DNA of 64,000 nucleotides from Cognatundibacterium rivi (GTDB lineage: Bacteria > Pseudomonadota > Gammaproteobacteria > Burkholderiales > Burkholderiaceae_D): the NCBI RefSeq assembly GCF_018139565.1, contig NZ_JAGSPK010000006.1, positions 248,001 through 312,000 of the forward strand, given 5' to 3'. The notes beneath the pieces were generated by a model. It did not search any database. It saw nothing but the letters and a program-made list of their open reading frames with translations, and was not told where the DNA came from. A program made the position numbers and the translations under genes. Of the stretch, positions 27,924 through 37,306 are shown in pieces; within the stretch, counting starts at the first letter, position 1, and every line of letters begins with the position of its first letter.

Positions 27924-29075
27924 ATGAGCTTGAATATATTCTGGTTTATACCTACTCACGGCGATACGCGTTATCTCGGCACCAGCCACGGTGCGCGCGA
28001 CATCAATTACGACTATCTGCGGCAAATCGCGGTGGCGGCGGACACGCAGGGTTACGACGGTGTGCTGCTGCCGACTGGGCGCTCTTGCGAAGATGCCTGG
28101 GTCGTTGCATCCAGCCTGATCAGTGCGACGAAAAAGCTGAAATTTCTGGTCGCAGTCCGTCCCGGACTCAGCAGCCCCGGGTTAGCGGTTCGCATGGCAT
28201 CGACCTTTGATCGTTTATCGAACGGGCGCTTACTGGTGAATATCGTTACCGGTGGTGATCAGGGCGAACTTGAAGCCGATGGTGTGTTTGCTGATCATGA
28301 AAAACGCTATGAAATCACTGAAGAATTTCTGCGTATCTGGCGCGCATCGCTGGGCGGTGAAGGTGGTGATGCCGGTTTTGATTTCAGCGGTAAACATCTG
28401 ACCGTGAAAGGTGCGAAGACCTTATATCCACCGGTGCAAAAGCCGCATCCGCCTTTGTATTTCGGCGGCTCATCGGCACCCGCGCACGAGCTCGCAGCGG
28501 AACAGGTTGACGTCTATCTGACCTGGGGCGAACCGCCTGCGGCCGTCGCTGAAAAAATCGCTGATATGCGCGCACGCGCCGCCAGGCATGGCCGCACTTT
28601 GCGCTTTGGTATCCGCCTGCATGTGATCGTGCGTGAAACCAATGAAGAAGCCTGGGCGGCAGCGAATGATCTGATCCGTTATGTTGATGATGAGGTGATT
28701 GCGCGGGCGCAGAAAGCGTTTGCGAAGATGGATTCGGTCGGTCAGCAAAGGATGACGGCGCTGCACGGCGGCAAGCGCGACAAACTCGAAGTCTCACCGA
28801 ATTTGTGGGCGGGTGTCGGGCTGGTGCGCGGCGGTGCCGGAACGGCGCTGGTCGGTGATCCGGAAACCGTGGCGGCACGGATTAAAGAATATGCGGCGCT
28901 CGGTATCGAGACCTTTATTTTTTCCGGCTATCCGCATCTGGAAGAATCGTATCGCTTTGCCGAACTGGTCTTTCCGCTGATAGGAAAATCGGTGCCGCGT
29001 GTCACGAGTTCGCTCACCGGACCGTTTGGCGAAGTGATCGCCAATTCGATTGCGCCACAGGTTTCGCAAAGCTAG
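27924..29075 (+). CDS. ssuD: FMNH2-dependent alkanesulfonate monooxygenase SsuD
   Basis: 383-residue bacterial luciferase-like TIM-barrel enzyme that cleaves C1-and-longer alkanesulfonates to aldehyde plus sulfite. Landmarks: [118 protein letters not shown], and [23 protein letters not shown]. Full family length. It lies 13 bp after ssuA and 9 bp before ssuC. It depends on SsuE for reduced flavin. Confidence 0.96.
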   Translation: MSLNIFWFIPTHGDTRYLGTSHGARDINYDYLRQIAVAADTQGYDGVLLPTGRSCEDAWVVASSLISATKKLKFLVAVRPGLSSPGLAVRMASTFDRLSNGRLLVNIVTGGDQGELEADGVFADHEKRYEITEEFLRIWRASLGGEGGDAGFDFSGKHLTVKGAKTLYPPVQKPHPPLYFGGSSAPAHELAAEQVDVYLTWGEPPAAVAEKIADMRARAARHGRTLRFGIRLHVIVRETNEEAWAAANDLIRYVDDEVIARAQKAFAKMDSVGQQRMTALHGGKRDKLEVSPNLWAGVGLVRGGAGTALVGDPETVAARIKEYAALGIETFIFSGYPHLEESYRFAELVFPLIGKSVPRVTSSLTGPFGEVIANSIAPQVSQS

Positions 29076-29084
29076 GAGCACAGC

Positions 29085-29981
29085 ATGGCGTCGCCGCTTA
29101 TAACTGAGATCAATGAGTTCAATGAATTCGCCGGGCTTGCAGACGACTTGTCGCAGACCTTCCGACGCCGCGAATCGGCGCGCCCCGCCACGCCGTGGCG
29201 TCAGCATGTCGTGCGTTTGTTGCAGGCATTCGCACCTTGGGCGGTGCCGCTGTTATTGCTGGTGATCTGGCAGGTATCGGCGCAACAGGGCTGGTTATCG
29301 AGCCGCATTCTGCCGGAGCCGCTGGCAGTCGCGAAAGCGTTCTGGAATCTGAGCATTTCCGGTGAGATTTTTATTCACGCGAAAACCAGTTTGTGGCGCG
29401 CAGTGTCGGGCTTTGTGATTGGCGGCGGCCTCGGCTTATTGCTCGGTCTGCTGACCGGCACCTTCCGCAGCGCGGAAACCCTGCTCGATACCAGTCTGCA
29501 GATGATACGTAATATCCCGGCGCTGGCGCTGATACCGCTGGTGATTTTATGGTTTGGGATTGATGAAACCGCGAAGCTGTTTCTGGTGTCAGTCGGCGTG
29601 TTTTTCCCGGTGTACCTGAATACGTTTCACGGCATACGTTCGGTGGATCAGGGTTTGATAGAAATGGCGCGCAGCTATGGTTTATCGGGCTGGGCTTTAT
29701 ACCGTGATGTGATTTTGCCGGGCGCTTTGCCATCGATACTGGTCGGCGTGCGTTTTGCGTTGGGGCTGGTGTGGGTTTTGCTGATCGTCGCTGAAACCAT
29801 TTCGGCGCAGGCAGGCATCGGTTACATGACCATGAATGCGCGTGAATTTTTGCAGACTGATGTCGTGCTGGTGGGGATTTTGTTGTACGCCCTGCTGGGA
29901 AAAATCGCCGACGTCTTGTCGCGCGCACTTGAACATTACTGGCTGCGCTGGCATCCGGGTTACCAGAGAAAGCCTGCATGA
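29085..29981 (+). CDS. ssuC: Aliphatic sulfonate ABC transporter permease SsuC
   Basis: 298-residue inner-membrane permease with six TM segments. The EAA loop is at [35 protein letters not shown], and [31 protein letters not shown] is typical of SsuC/TauC. The cytoplasmic N-terminus before TM1 is about 55 residues and includes [21 protein letters not shown], longer than in E. coli SsuC. Its stop codon overlaps the ssuB start (ATGA). Confidence 0.94.
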   Translation: MASPLITEINEFNEFAGLADDLSQTFRRRESARPATPWRQHVVRLLQAFAPWAVPLLLLVIWQVSAQQGWLSSRILPEPLAVAKAFWNLSISGEIFIHAKTSLWRAVSGFVIGGGLGLLLGLLTGTFRSAETLLDTSLQMIRNIPALALIPLVILWFGIDETAKLFLVSVGVFFPVYLNTFHGIRSVDQGLIEMARSYGLSGWALYRDVILPGALPSILVGVRFALGLVWVLLIVAETISAQAGIGYMTMNAREFLQTDVVLVGILLYALLGKIADVLSRALEHYWLRWHPGYQRKPA

Positions 29982-30913
29982 TGCCGGACATTTTATATTC
30001 ACCTTCACCAGCGGTGGCGCGTATCGCCGCGCTCAGGCAAGAGCTGGACGATGGCATCAGTCATGCCGGCAGCGCGAATGACACATCAGAGTGGAATCCT
30101 GCACATTTGCCGCAGCGGACACCGCAAGCCGGTACGGCGATTCATGTCCGGCATTTACAAAAATCCTATAACGGCCGCAGCGTTCTGAAGTCGCTGCAGC
30201 TCGATGTGCAAGCCGGAGAATTTGTGGCGGTGATCGGGCGCAGTGGCTGCGGGAAAAGCACCTTGCTGCGCTTGATTGCCGGGCTGGAAAAAGCCGACGG
30301 CGGCCGCCTGGATTTTGCGCAGGGCGGGCAAAACAATGCGCGTCCGGAAACCCGCGTGATGTTTCAGGATTCGCGCTTGCTGCCGTGGAAATCGGTACTC
30401 GATAACGTCGGGCTTGGTTTGCGCGGTCGTCGCAATGATGCGCTGGCGGCGCTGAACAAGGTCGCACTGGCTGAGCGCGCCGGTGACTGGCCATCGGTAT
30501 TGTCCGGCGGGCAGCGGCAGCGAGTTGCGCTGGCCAGAGCGCTGGTGCATGAACCGACCCTGTTATTGCTGGATGAGCCGCTGGGCGCACTCGATGCCTT
30601 AACGCGCATTGAGATGCAAAGCCTGATAGAGCAACTCTGGCAACAGCGCGGTTTCACTGCTTTGCTGGTCACGCATGATGTGCAGGAAGCGATTGCGCTG
30701 GCTGATCGTGTGATTCTGATTGAAGACGGTCAGATCACGCTGGATCAGAAAGTCGATCTGCCGCGACCGCGCGCGCGTGGCAACCCGCTCTTTGCCGCGC
30801 TGGAAGAACAGATACTGGCGCGGGTGTTACAGCGCCCCGCGCAACAGCCGGATGCGGAGCTCGGCGATGTGTCGCTGATGCGCACGGTCAACCAGGTGAC
30901 CTGGGCGATTTAG
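29978..30913 (+). CDS. ssuB: Aliphatic sulfonate ABC transporter ATPase SsuB
   Basis: 311-residue ATP-binding subunit. Walker [10 protein letters not shown] (about 87-95), Q-loop [11 protein letters not shown], signature [15 protein letters not shown], Walker [13 protein letters not shown] and switch His in VTHDVQEA. About 45 residues precede the ABC domain, more than in E. coli SsuB; a second in-frame ATG follows directly (29981) but no better internal start is evident. 4-bp overlap with ssuC indicates coupled translation. The intergenic space downstream holds a repeated element and then ssuF. Confidence 0.94.
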   Translation: MMPDILYSPSPAVARIAALRQELDDGISHAGSANDTSEWNPAHLPQRTPQAGTAIHVRHLQKSYNGRSVLKSLQLDVQAGEFVAVIGRSGCGKSTLLRLIAGLEKADGGRLDFAQGGQNNARPETRVMFQDSRLLPWKSVLDNVGLGLRGRRNDALAALNKVALAERAGDWPSVLSGGQRQRVALARALVHEPTLLLLDEPLGALDALTRIEMQSLIEQLWQQRGFTALLVTHDVQEAIALADRVILIEDGQITLDQKVDLPRPRARGNPLFAALEEQILARVLQRPAQQPDAELGDVSLMRTVNQVTWAI

Positions 30914-30950
30914 GTCTCAGCTCTGCTGGCAGCATCAAATCAGTATAAAA

Positions 30951-31032
30951 ATACTCCGGGGGAGTATGTTTCAGAGCCCAATGAATTCACAGACATTAAG
31001 GGTTTTTTATTAAAAAAGAGGGGGAGTATCTG
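30951..31032. repeat. Intergenic ATACTCC/GGAGTAT repeat element, copy A
   Basis: Starts with a short hairpin (ATACTCC, GGG, GGAGTAT at 30951-30967), continues through GCCCAATG and GACATTA-GGG, and ends with AGGGGGAGTATCTG (31019-31032). A related element lies at 48214-48286. The shared first ~50 bp and shared end motif, inverted in the other copy, indicate a dispersed extragenic repeat family rather than chance. It sits between ssuB and ssuF. Confidence 0.7.
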
Positions 31033-31047
31033 TTTTTCGGGATATTT

Positions 31048-31071
31048 TCCGCATCAAAATCCGCATCAAAA
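31048..31071 (+). repeat. 12-bp tandem duplication before ssuF
   Basis: TCCGCATCAAAA occurs twice in direct succession (31048-31059 and 31060-31071), immediately before the AAGGAAG ribosome binding site of the TOBE-domain gene. It is probably a small replication-slippage event in the leader. Confidence 0.8.
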
Positions 31072-31081
31072 AGGAAGAAAA

Positions 31082-31297
31082 ATGACAATTCAGGCGATTA
31101 ATGTACGTAACCAGTTCCGCGGCAAAATCAAAGCAATTATCGAAGGCGATGTTGTCTCTGAAGTCGATGTCGAAACCCCGGCGGGCATCGTGACTTCGGT
31201 GATCACGACGCGCTCTATCCGCGATCTGAATCTGGTCGTCGGCAGCGAGGTGGTGGCGTTGGTGAAAGCGACTGAAGTCTCGATCGCGAAACTGTAA
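31082..31297 (+). CDS. ssuF: Molybdopterin-binding TOBE-domain protein (SsuF-like)
   Basis: 71-residue single Mop/TOBE domain: NVRNQFRGKIKAIIEGDVVSEVDVETPAGIVTSVITTRSIRDLNLVVGSEVVALVKATEVSIAKL. Such small proteins oligomerise and bind molybdate or related oxyanions. Pseudomonas putida has an ssuEADCBF operon in which ssuF encodes a protein of this type needed for sulfonate use, and the gene order here is the same. AAGGAAGAAAA precedes the ATG. Its precise role in sulfonate metabolism is unclear. Confidence 0.88.
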   Translation: MTIQAINVRNQFRGKIKAIIEGDVVSEVDVETPAGIVTSVITTRSIRDLNLVVGSEVVALVKATEVSIAKL

Positions 31298-31346
31298 CTG
31301 ACGGCGTCCGGCGTATCACACCGCGTGGCCGCTGAAAGGAGGAAAT

Positions 31347-32216
31347 ATGCATCATCTGAATTTACACAATTATCTGAGCCGCCTGCGTCACTCCACGGCC
31401 AGCAGTCATTTGTGGCTGGACGAGCAGGGGCGTGCGCGCGGGCGCTATTTCAACGCCAGCCTGACCAGTGCGTTTCAGGCGATACGTTCGGGTGAGGATC
31501 ATCAGGTCGTTGCGTATGAAGCCTATGCCCGCAGCTATGATCCCGGCGATCAGGGGCTCAATATCTGGAAGCTGCTGGAATACGTCGCGAATGATGATGA
31601 ATCGGTGGAGCTGGATCGTCTGTGCCGCTTGTTGCATACGCTGAATTTTTATCGTCAGTCGCCAGAGCCGGGACTGGATTTGTATCTGAGCGTGCACAGC
31701 CGTTTGCTGGCTGCGGTGGAAGGCAATCACGGCATGGCTTTCCGGCGGATACTTGATGCGCTGGAATTACCGCATGAACAGATTATTCTGCAATTGCCGC
31801 TGATCACACCAAGCCAGCGCTGGGTGCTGACGCATGTCGCTGAGAATTACCGCCGCAACGGTTTTCGCATCGGCGTGAATGCCAGCACATTGGAGCAAGC
31901 GGGTGATTTACTTGATCGCATACGCCCTGACGCGATCAAGCTCGATATCAGCGCCGCCAATCATGCGTCTGCGCAGATCAGCTTGCTGCAACGCGCCGAT
32001 CAGGCGCAGTGCCACATCATTTTCCGGCGCATAGAAAACGAAGCGCGCTTTTTGTCGCTGCAACAGGCAAACGACACGGCAAGCCCGTATCTGGTGCAGG
32101 GATTTTTGTTTGACTTGCCGAGAGCAACGCTGGTCGGACCAGCGACGGAGTTGCCAAGCGCCGCATCGCATACAACCTCGACGATTGCGACGACTGCGGC
32201 TGAACTGCCGGCCTGA
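31347..32216 (+). CDS. Degenerate EAL-domain protein
   Basis: 289 residues with an EAL (c-di-GMP phosphodiesterase) fold that looks inactive. The signature is EAY at residues 58-60 (VVAYEAYARSYD) instead of EAL; the DLYLSVHSRLLAAV strand has lost the usual metal-ligand Asn; ILQLPLI replaces the I-x-x-E-l-T/E motif; DAIKLDIS replaces the D-x-x-K-I-D motif, keeping Lys and Asp; and the late QGFLFDLPRA replaces QGYLFGxP. It is therefore more likely a binding or regulatory protein than an enzyme. A GGAGG ribosome binding site is present. It lies between ssuF and cysT, so it may belong to the sulfur-starvation regulon. Confidence 0.8.
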   Translation: MHHLNLHNYLSRLRHSTASSHLWLDEQGRARGRYFNASLTSAFQAIRSGEDHQVVAYEAYARSYDPGDQGLNIWKLLEYVANDDESVELDRLCRLLHTLNFYRQSPEPGLDLYLSVHSRLLAAVEGNHGMAFRRILDALELPHEQIILQLPLITPSQRWVLTHVAENYRRNGFRIGVNASTLEQAGDLLDRIRPDAIKLDISAANHASAQISLLQRADQAQCHIIFRRIENEARFLSLQQANDTASPYLVQGFLFDLPRATLVGPATELPSAASHTTSTIATTAAELPA

Positions 32217-32289
32217 TCAGCACGCCTCAGCTTGCCGCATGATGGGTAGCGGCGGCCTGACTATATGTGTTTATCATCTAAGGACATAA

Positions 32290-32316
32290 CAAAAAATTCG
32301 TTTTTCTTATATCAAA
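32290..32316 (+). promoter_or_regulatory. Candidate CysB-type site upstream of cysT
   Basis: AAAAAATTCGTTTTTCTTATATC region: core TTCGTTTT (32297-32304), then ATAT (32309-32312) and CAAA. It resembles the sites before sbp and ssuA and lies about 55-75 bp before the cysT start, a usual place for a LysR-type activator. By-eye match. Confidence 0.5.
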
Positions 32317-32366
32317 ATCCTGCCAATATTTGCCATCTTTAGTTGAATCAGTAATAAAGGCTGACT

Positions 32367-33230
32367 ATGGCATCTGCTGCAATTGCAACAGGCGGTCAAC
32401 CGACCAGTAAACGTGTGCTTCCCGGTTTTCATCTGTCGCTGGGATTTACCCTGTTTTACCTCGCGTTGATTGTCTTAATCCCACTTTCTGCGGTCTTTCT
32501 CAAAACCTTCACCATGACCTGGCCAGCGTTCTGGGAAACCGTAACGTCTGATCGTGTCATGGCATCGTATCGTCTGACTTTCGGTGCGTCTTTTCTGGCG
32601 GCGCTGATCAACGTGCTGTTTGGCGGCATCGTGGCCTGGGTGCTGGTGCGCTATCAATTTCCCGGTAAGCGGCTGATTGATGCGCTGGTCGATCTGCCGT
32701 TTGCCTTGCCGACCGCTGTCGCCGGTATCACGCTGGCGACCTTGTACGCGCCGAATGGCTGGATAGGCAAATTACTGACGCCGCTGGGCATCAAAGTCGC
32801 GTTCACGCCTTTAGGAATTTTGATCGCGCTGACATTTATCGGCTTGCCTTTTGTGGTGCGCACGGTGCAACCGGTGCTCGAAGAAGCCGAAAAAGAGCTC
32901 GAAGAAGCCGCGCTGAGTCTGGGTGCCAGCCATTGGCAAGTGTTCACACGGGTGATTTTCCCGACGATATTGCCTGCGATGCTGACGGGCTTTGCACTTG
33001 CGTTTGCGCGGGCGACTGGCGAATACGGCTCGGTGATTTTTATCGCCGGCAATATGCCGATGATTTCAGAAATCACACCGCTGTTCATGATCACTAAATT
33101 GGAACAATACGATTACGCCGGTGCCACCGCCATTGCGGTTGTGATGTTGTTGCTGTCGTTTGTTTTGCTGCTGTCGATCAATGCTTTGCAGGCATGGACG
33201 CGCAGCCGGCAGGGAGGAAAAGAATCATGA
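32367..33230 (+). CDS. cysT: Sulfate ABC transporter permease CysT (CysU)
   Basis: 287-residue inner-membrane permease with six TM segments. [40 protein letters not shown] is the typical CysT N-terminus, and the EAA loop is [60 protein letters not shown]. First gene of cysTWA, preceded by a candidate CysB site. Its stop overlaps the cysW start (ATGA). Confidence 0.95.
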   Translation: MASAAIATGGQPTSKRVLPGFHLSLGFTLFYLALIVLIPLSAVFLKTFTMTWPAFWETVTSDRVMASYRLTFGASFLAALINVLFGGIVAWVLVRYQFPGKRLIDALVDLPFALPTAVAGITLATLYAPNGWIGKLLTPLGIKVAFTPLGILIALTFIGLPFVVRTVQPVLEEAEKELEEAALSLGASHWQVFTRVIFPTILPAMLTGFALAFARATGEYGSVIFIAGNMPMISEITPLFMITKLEQYDYAGATAIAVVMLLLSFVLLLSINALQAWTRSRQGGKES

Positions 33231-34132
33231 GCACGACCAGTATTGCAGCACCTTCAGCGGTCTCCGCACAACGCCGCGCCGAGCCTGCGATCAATCCGGC
33301 AGCCACGCTGGAACCCTTGTGGATACGCGTCACGCTGACATTGATTGCCTTCGCGTTTCTGAGTCTGTTTTTATTTGTACCGCTGGCGGCGGTATTTGCC
33401 GAAGCCTTAAAAAAAGGCTGGCAGGTGTATCTGGAAGCCATTGTCGAACCGGATGCTTTATCGGCGATTAAATTGACGCTGATTGCGGCGGGTATTGCCG
33501 TACCGCTGAATCTGATTTTCGGCGTTGCCGCCGCCTGGACAATTGCCAAATTCGAGTTTCGCGGCAAGAGCGTTTTACTGACGCTGATCGATTTGCCGTT
33601 TTCCGTGTCGCCGGTGATTTCGGGTCTGGTGTATGTGTTGCTGTTCGGCGCGCAGGGCTGGTTTGGCGAATGGTTGCGCGATCACGATATCAAGATTCTG
33701 TTCGCAGTTCCGGGCATCGTACTGGCAACGATTTTTGTGACTTTTCCGTTTGTGGCGCGCGAGCTGATTCCATTGATGCAGGCGCAGGGCAGTGAGGAAG
33801 AAGAAGCGGCGCTGGTGCTGGGTGCATCGGGCTGGCAAACCTTCTGGCATGTGACTTTGCCGAATATTAAATGGGGTTTGCTGTATGGCGTGATCCTGTG
33901 TAATGCGCGGGCGATGGGCGAGTTCGGCGCGGTGTCGGTGGTGTCCGGCCACATTCGCGGCGAGACCAACACCATGCCTTTGCAGGTCGAAATTTTATAC
34001 AACGAATACAACTTCGTAGCAGCGTTTGCAGTGGCTTCATTGCTGACCTTGCTGGCCTTGCTGACGCTGGCATTAAAAACGATCGTTGAATGGCGCACCA
34101 ATGAGAGTCGCGCCCCCATTTCTGAAGAATAA
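33227..34132 (+). CDS. cysW: Sulfate ABC transporter permease CysW
   Basis: 301-residue permease paired with CysT. After a ~40-residue cytoplasmic N-terminus come six TM segments; [64 protein letters not shown] is the CysW EAA region and conserved follow-up. ATG 33227 is chosen because AGGGAGG lies just upstream and it overlaps the cysT stop by 4 bp; the in-frame ATG at 33194 lies inside cysT without a ribosome binding site. Confidence 0.95.
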   Translation: MSTTSIAAPSAVSAQRRAEPAINPAATLEPLWIRVTLTLIAFAFLSLFLFVPLAAVFAEALKKGWQVYLEAIVEPDALSAIKLTLIAAGIAVPLNLIFGVAAAWTIAKFEFRGKSVLLTLIDLPFSVSPVISGLVYVLLFGAQGWFGEWLRDHDIKILFAVPGIVLATIFVTFPFVARELIPLMQAQGSEEEEAALVLGASGWQTFWHVTLPNIKWGLLYGVILCNARAMGEFGAVSVVSGHIRGETNTMPLQVEILYNEYNFVAAFAVASLLTLLALLTLALKTIVEWRTNESRAPISEE

Positions 34133-34147
34133 GCCGGAGCGAAAATC

Positions 34148-35212
34148 ATGAGTATCGCCGTTCATCAATTAAATAAACGTTTTGGTCAGTTTACCGCGCT
34201 GAATAATGTCTCGCTGGATTTTCCCGATGGCGAACTGACGGCCTTGTTAGGGCCATCCGGCTGCGGTAAAACGACTTTACTGCGTATCATCGCCGGTCTG
34301 GAATTTGCCGATAGCGGCCAGGTCTTGCTCGATGGTCAGGACGCCTCGCAACAGCATGTGCGTGATCGTCAGGTTGGTTTTGTGTTTCAGCACTATGCCT
34401 TGTTCAAGCACATGACGATATTTGAAAACATCGCATTCGGTTTGCGGGTGAAGGCAAAAAACGTGCGGCCTTCTGAAGCGCAGATCAAAGAAAAAGTCAC
34501 GAAGCTGCTGGAACTGGTGCAGCTGGACTGGCTGGCAGACCGTTACCCGCCGCAGTTGTCCGGCGGTCAGCGGCAGCGTATCGCGCTGGCGCGCGCACTT
34601 GCCGTGGAGCCGCGCGTGCTGCTGCTCGACGAGCCTTTCGGCGCGCTCGATGCGAAGGTGCGTAAAGAGCTGCGCCGCTGGTTGCGTCGTCTGCATGACG
34701 AGCTGCATGTGACCAGTATTTTTGTCACGCATGATCAGGAAGAAGCGCTGGAAGTTGCCGACAAGATTGTGCTGATGAATCAGGGGCAGGTCGAACAGGT
34801 CGGTGCACCTGCCGAGGTGTATCAGCATCCGGCGACACCGTTTGTATATGGCTTTCTGGGGAACGTGAACCTTTTCCGCGGCCGTATTCACGAAGGCATA
34901 CTCGATGCCGGTGGCGTGCCATTTGAAGCGCCGGGCCATGCAGATACCAAAGATGCATTCGGTACGGCGTATGTGCGTCCGCATGAATTTGAGATCGACC
35001 GCTACGCGCCCGGTGCCGAAGGGCTGGTCGTGCAATTGCGGCGCGTGCACAGCATAGGCCCGCTGGCGCAACTGGAAATGGAACGCGACGATAACGGCGA
35101 TCTGGTCGAAGCGATGATATCAAGCGAACGCTATCTGCAATTACAACTGAAAGTCGGTGAGGCGCTGGTGGTCAGACCTAAGCGCTTGCACGTCTTTGTC
35201 GATAACCAATGA
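34148..35212 (+). CDS. cysA: Sulfate/thiosulfate ABC transporter ATPase CysA
   Basis: 354-residue ATPase. Walker [11 protein letters not shown]-loop [24 protein letters not shown], signature [15 protein letters not shown], Walker [12 protein letters not shown], switch VTHDQEEA, and a C-terminal TOBE-like regulatory domain ([24 protein letters not shown]). Energises CysTW import of sulfate delivered by Sbp. Located 15 bp after cysW and 13 bp before cysB. Confidence 0.96.
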   Translation: MSIAVHQLNKRFGQFTALNNVSLDFPDGELTALLGPSGCGKTTLLRIIAGLEFADSGQVLLDGQDASQQHVRDRQVGFVFQHYALFKHMTIFENIAFGLRVKAKNVRPSEAQIKEKVTKLLELVQLDWLADRYPPQLSGGQRQRIALARALAVEPRVLLLDEPFGALDAKVRKELRRWLRRLHDELHVTSIFVTHDQEEALEVADKIVLMNQGQVEQVGAPAEVYQHPATPFVYGFLGNVNLFRGRIHEGILDAGGVPFEAPGHADTKDAFGTAYVRPHEFEIDRYAPGAEGLVVQLRRVHSIGPLAQLEMERDDNGDLVEAMISSERYLQLQLKVGEALVVRPKRLHVFVDNQ

Positions 35213-35225
35213 GCGGAGACTGACT

Positions 35226-36158
35226 ATGAATTTTCAACAATTACGCTCGATCAGAGAAGCATCCCGACGCGGCTTTAATCTGACCGAAGTAGCGAATGTG
35301 CTGTTCACTTCACAACCGGGCGTCAGCCGCCAGATCCGCGAGCTGGAAGAAGAGCTGGGCGTGGATATTTTTGAACGCAATGGCAAACGCCTGACTGGTC
35401 TGACTGAGCCCGGAAAAGGCATCCTTCCCATCATAGAACGTCTGCTGCTGGAAGCTGAAAATCTGCATCAGGCCGGCAGCGAATATTCCGATCAGACCAA
35501 AGGCACGCTGGCGATTGCGACCACGCATACGCAGGCGCGCTATGTGCTGCCGAAAGTGGTGCAGCAATTCCGTCAGGCGTTTCCGGAAGTACGCATCGCT
35601 CTGCAACAAAGCTCGCCGGAACACATCGCCGAATGGGTGATGTCAGGCAAAGCCGATATCGGTATTGCAACTGAGGGTTTATCGCAATTCAAGGATCTGG
35701 TGTCATTCCCATGCTACGAATGGAATCACGTGATTGTTGTGCCGGAAGGTCATCCGCTATTGCGTAAAGAAACGCTGACGCTGGAGGATCTGGCGAATTA
35801 TCCACTGATAACGTATGACGTCGGCTTCACTGGTCGCGGTCATATTGATGCAGCTTTTCTGGATGCCGGTCTGCGTACCGACATCGTGCTGACCGCGATG
35901 GATTCTGACGTGATTCAGCAATATGTCGCGCTTGGACTGGGCGTGGGTATTGTGGCGTCGATGGCGATAGAAACGAATCGCACCAATGGCTTGCGCACTA
36001 TCGCTGCCGATCATTTATTCACGCCGAATGTGACGCGGCTGGCGGTACGGCGCGGCGCGTATTTGCGCACCTATACCTATGATTTTATCCGTCAGTTTGC
36101 ACCGGCACTGAGTAAGGAAGACATACGTAAAGCAATTGCAGACGCTGACAATAACTGA
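35226..36158 (+). CDS. cysB: LysR-type sulfur regulator CysB
   Basis: 310 residues. N-terminal helix-turn-helix (MNFQQLRSIREASRRGFNLTEVANVLFTSQPGVSRQIRELEEELGVDIFERNGKRLTGLTEPG, the CysB/Cbl/SsuR-type signature) and a C-terminal effector domain (TTHTQARYVLPKVVQQFRQAFPEVRIALQQSSPEHIAEWV; DIGIATEGL) like that binding N-acetylserine in enteric CysB. Close relatives (Cbl, SsuR) control sulfonate genes specifically, so the assignment to CysB rather than SsuR rests on its place after cysTWA. Likely activates the cys and ssu genes upstream. A terminator lies 87 bp downstream. Confidence 0.92.
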   Translation: MNFQQLRSIREASRRGFNLTEVANVLFTSQPGVSRQIRELEEELGVDIFERNGKRLTGLTEPGKGILPIIERLLLEAENLHQAGSEYSDQTKGTLAIATTHTQARYVLPKVVQQFRQAFPEVRIALQQSSPEHIAEWVMSGKADIGIATEGLSQFKDLVSFPCYEWNHVIVVPEGHPLLRKETLTLEDLANYPLITYDVGFTGRGHIDAAFLDAGLRTDIVLTAMDSDVIQQYVALGLGVGIVASMAIETNRTNGLRTIAADHLFTPNVTRLAVRRGAYLRTYTYDFIRQFAPALSKEDIRKAIADADNN

Positions 36159-36244
36159 TTTGCCACCGGGTGTCGCTTATGCGGCCCGCGTAAAAACCGA
36201 TTGCGTGTCTGAAGCGTGAAGGCTGAAAGACGCCGTGTACAATG

Positions 36245-36270
36245 GCCGCTTTTCCAGCGGCTATTTTTTT
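36245..36270 (+). terminator. Rho-independent terminator after cysB
   Basis: GCCGCT (36245-36250), 5-nt loop, AGCGGC (36256-36261), then TATTTTTTTT. It ends the cysTWA-cysB transcript just before rfaE2. Confidence 0.8.
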
Positions 36271-36299
36271 TGCGCCGTTCTTTTTCTGAATGAATTCGT

Positions 36300-36779
36300 A
36301 TGCCTCAATTTGAACAAAAGATCTGTACCCGTGCTGCATTGGCCGAACGTGTTGCGGCATTGCCCAAACCCGTGGTGATGACGAATGGTGTCTTTGATAT
36401 TTTGCATCGTGGTCACGTCACGTATCTGGCTCAGGCCAGAGAACACGGCGCGTCGCTGGTGGTGGCACTGAATACGGATGCTTCGGTCAGACGACTGGGT
36501 AAAGGCGATGACCGCCCGGTGAACACCTGTGCTGATCGCATGGCCGTGGTTGCGGCATTAGAAGCGGTCAGCCTGGTGGTGGATTTCGATGAAGATACCG
36601 CGTTGGAAGCCGTACTTAGCGCGCATCCGGATATTTATGTCAAAGGTGGCGATTACGATATGAGTGCGATTCCGGAAGGGCAGGCAGTGCTGGCGTATGG
36701 TGGTCAGGTAGCAGCGATTGACTTTGAACACGATCGTTCCACCAGCAAGTTACTGGCGAAAGTGCGGGCGCAGACCTGA
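36300..36779 (+). CDS. rfaE2: D-glycero-beta-D-manno-heptose 1-phosphate adenylyltransferase
   Basis: 159-residue nucleotidyltransferase that makes ADP-heptose precursor for LPS inner core. NGVFDILHRGHVTYLAQAREHGASLVVALNTDASVRRLGKGDDRPVN holds the HxGH active site (HRGH) and the family-specific LGKG.DRP motif; KGGDYDMSAIPE and DFEHDRSTSKLLAKV (ISTT-like end) follow. It is the stand-alone C-terminal half of the E. coli HldE fusion. The kinase half (rfaE1) is not in the window. Confidence 0.94.
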   Translation: MPQFEQKICTRAALAERVAALPKPVVMTNGVFDILHRGHVTYLAQAREHGASLVVALNTDASVRRLGKGDDRPVNTCADRMAVVAALEAVSLVVDFDEDTALEAVLSAHPDIYVKGGDYDMSAIPEGQAVLAYGGQVAAIDFEHDRSTSKLLAKVRAQT

Positions 36780-36826
36780 CACCGGCGTCCGGCATTTCTG
36801 TAACGCCGGACACCGTTTTTCTCAGG

Positions 36827-37297
36827 TCAGGCGCCGCCGACAAAGCCGTTTTGGCGCCAGGCTTCGTAAATAACGACGGCGACGGTATTCGACAGATTCA
36901 GGCTGCGATTGTCTGGCCGCATCGGCAAGCGTATGCGCTGACTGAGCGGAAAAGATTCACGTAGTTCGGTTGCGAGTCCGCGGGTTTCTGCACCAAAGAC
37001 GAAATAATCGCCGGGCTGAAATGCGACGCTGGAAAATGCCGTCGAGCCATGCGTGGTCATGGCAAACATTCTTTGCGCATCAGGTTGTTCACTGGCCAGA
37101 AACGCTTCCCAGTTTTTATGCACTTTCATCGTCGCATAATCGTGATAATCAAGACCTGCGCGTTTCATCTTGCTGTCGTCGAGTGGAAAACCCAGCGGTT
37201 CTATCAGATGTAGTTGTGCTCCGGTATTGGCGCATAAGCGGATGATATTGCCGGTATTCGGCGGAATTTCAGGTTCTACGAGGACGACGTGAAACAA
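36827..37297 (-). CDS. trmL: tRNA (cytidine(34)-2'-O)-methyltransferase TrmL
   Basis: 156-residue SPOUT methyltransferase that 2'-O-methylates the wobble nucleotide of certain tRNA-Leu species. The sequence FHVVLVEPEIPPNTGNIIRLCANTGAQLHLIEPLGF, YHDYATMKVHKNWEAFL, YFVFGAETRGLATELRESFPLSQRIRLPMRPDNRSLNLSNTVAVVIYEAWRQNGF is almost the family consensus, including the trefoil-knot SLNLSN motif. The start codon is TTG (37295-37297), supported by AAGGAAAC 5 bp upstream and by the exact start of homologous proteins. It follows comF on the same strand by 9 bp. Confidence 0.94.
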   Translation of the reverse strand: MFHVVLVEPEIPPNTGNIIRLCANTGAQLHLIEPLGFPLDDSKMKRAGLDYHDYATMKVHKNWEAFLASEQPDAQRMFAMTTHGSTAFSSVAFQPGDYFVFGAETRGLATELRESFPLSQRIRLPMRPDNRSLNLSNTVAVVIYEAWRQNGFVGGA

Positions 37298-37306
37298 GGT
37301 GTTTCC

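Noticed and set aside
34277-35071. 264-residue minus-strand frame opposite cysA
   Set aside because: Shadow of the clear cysA gene, no domain motif.
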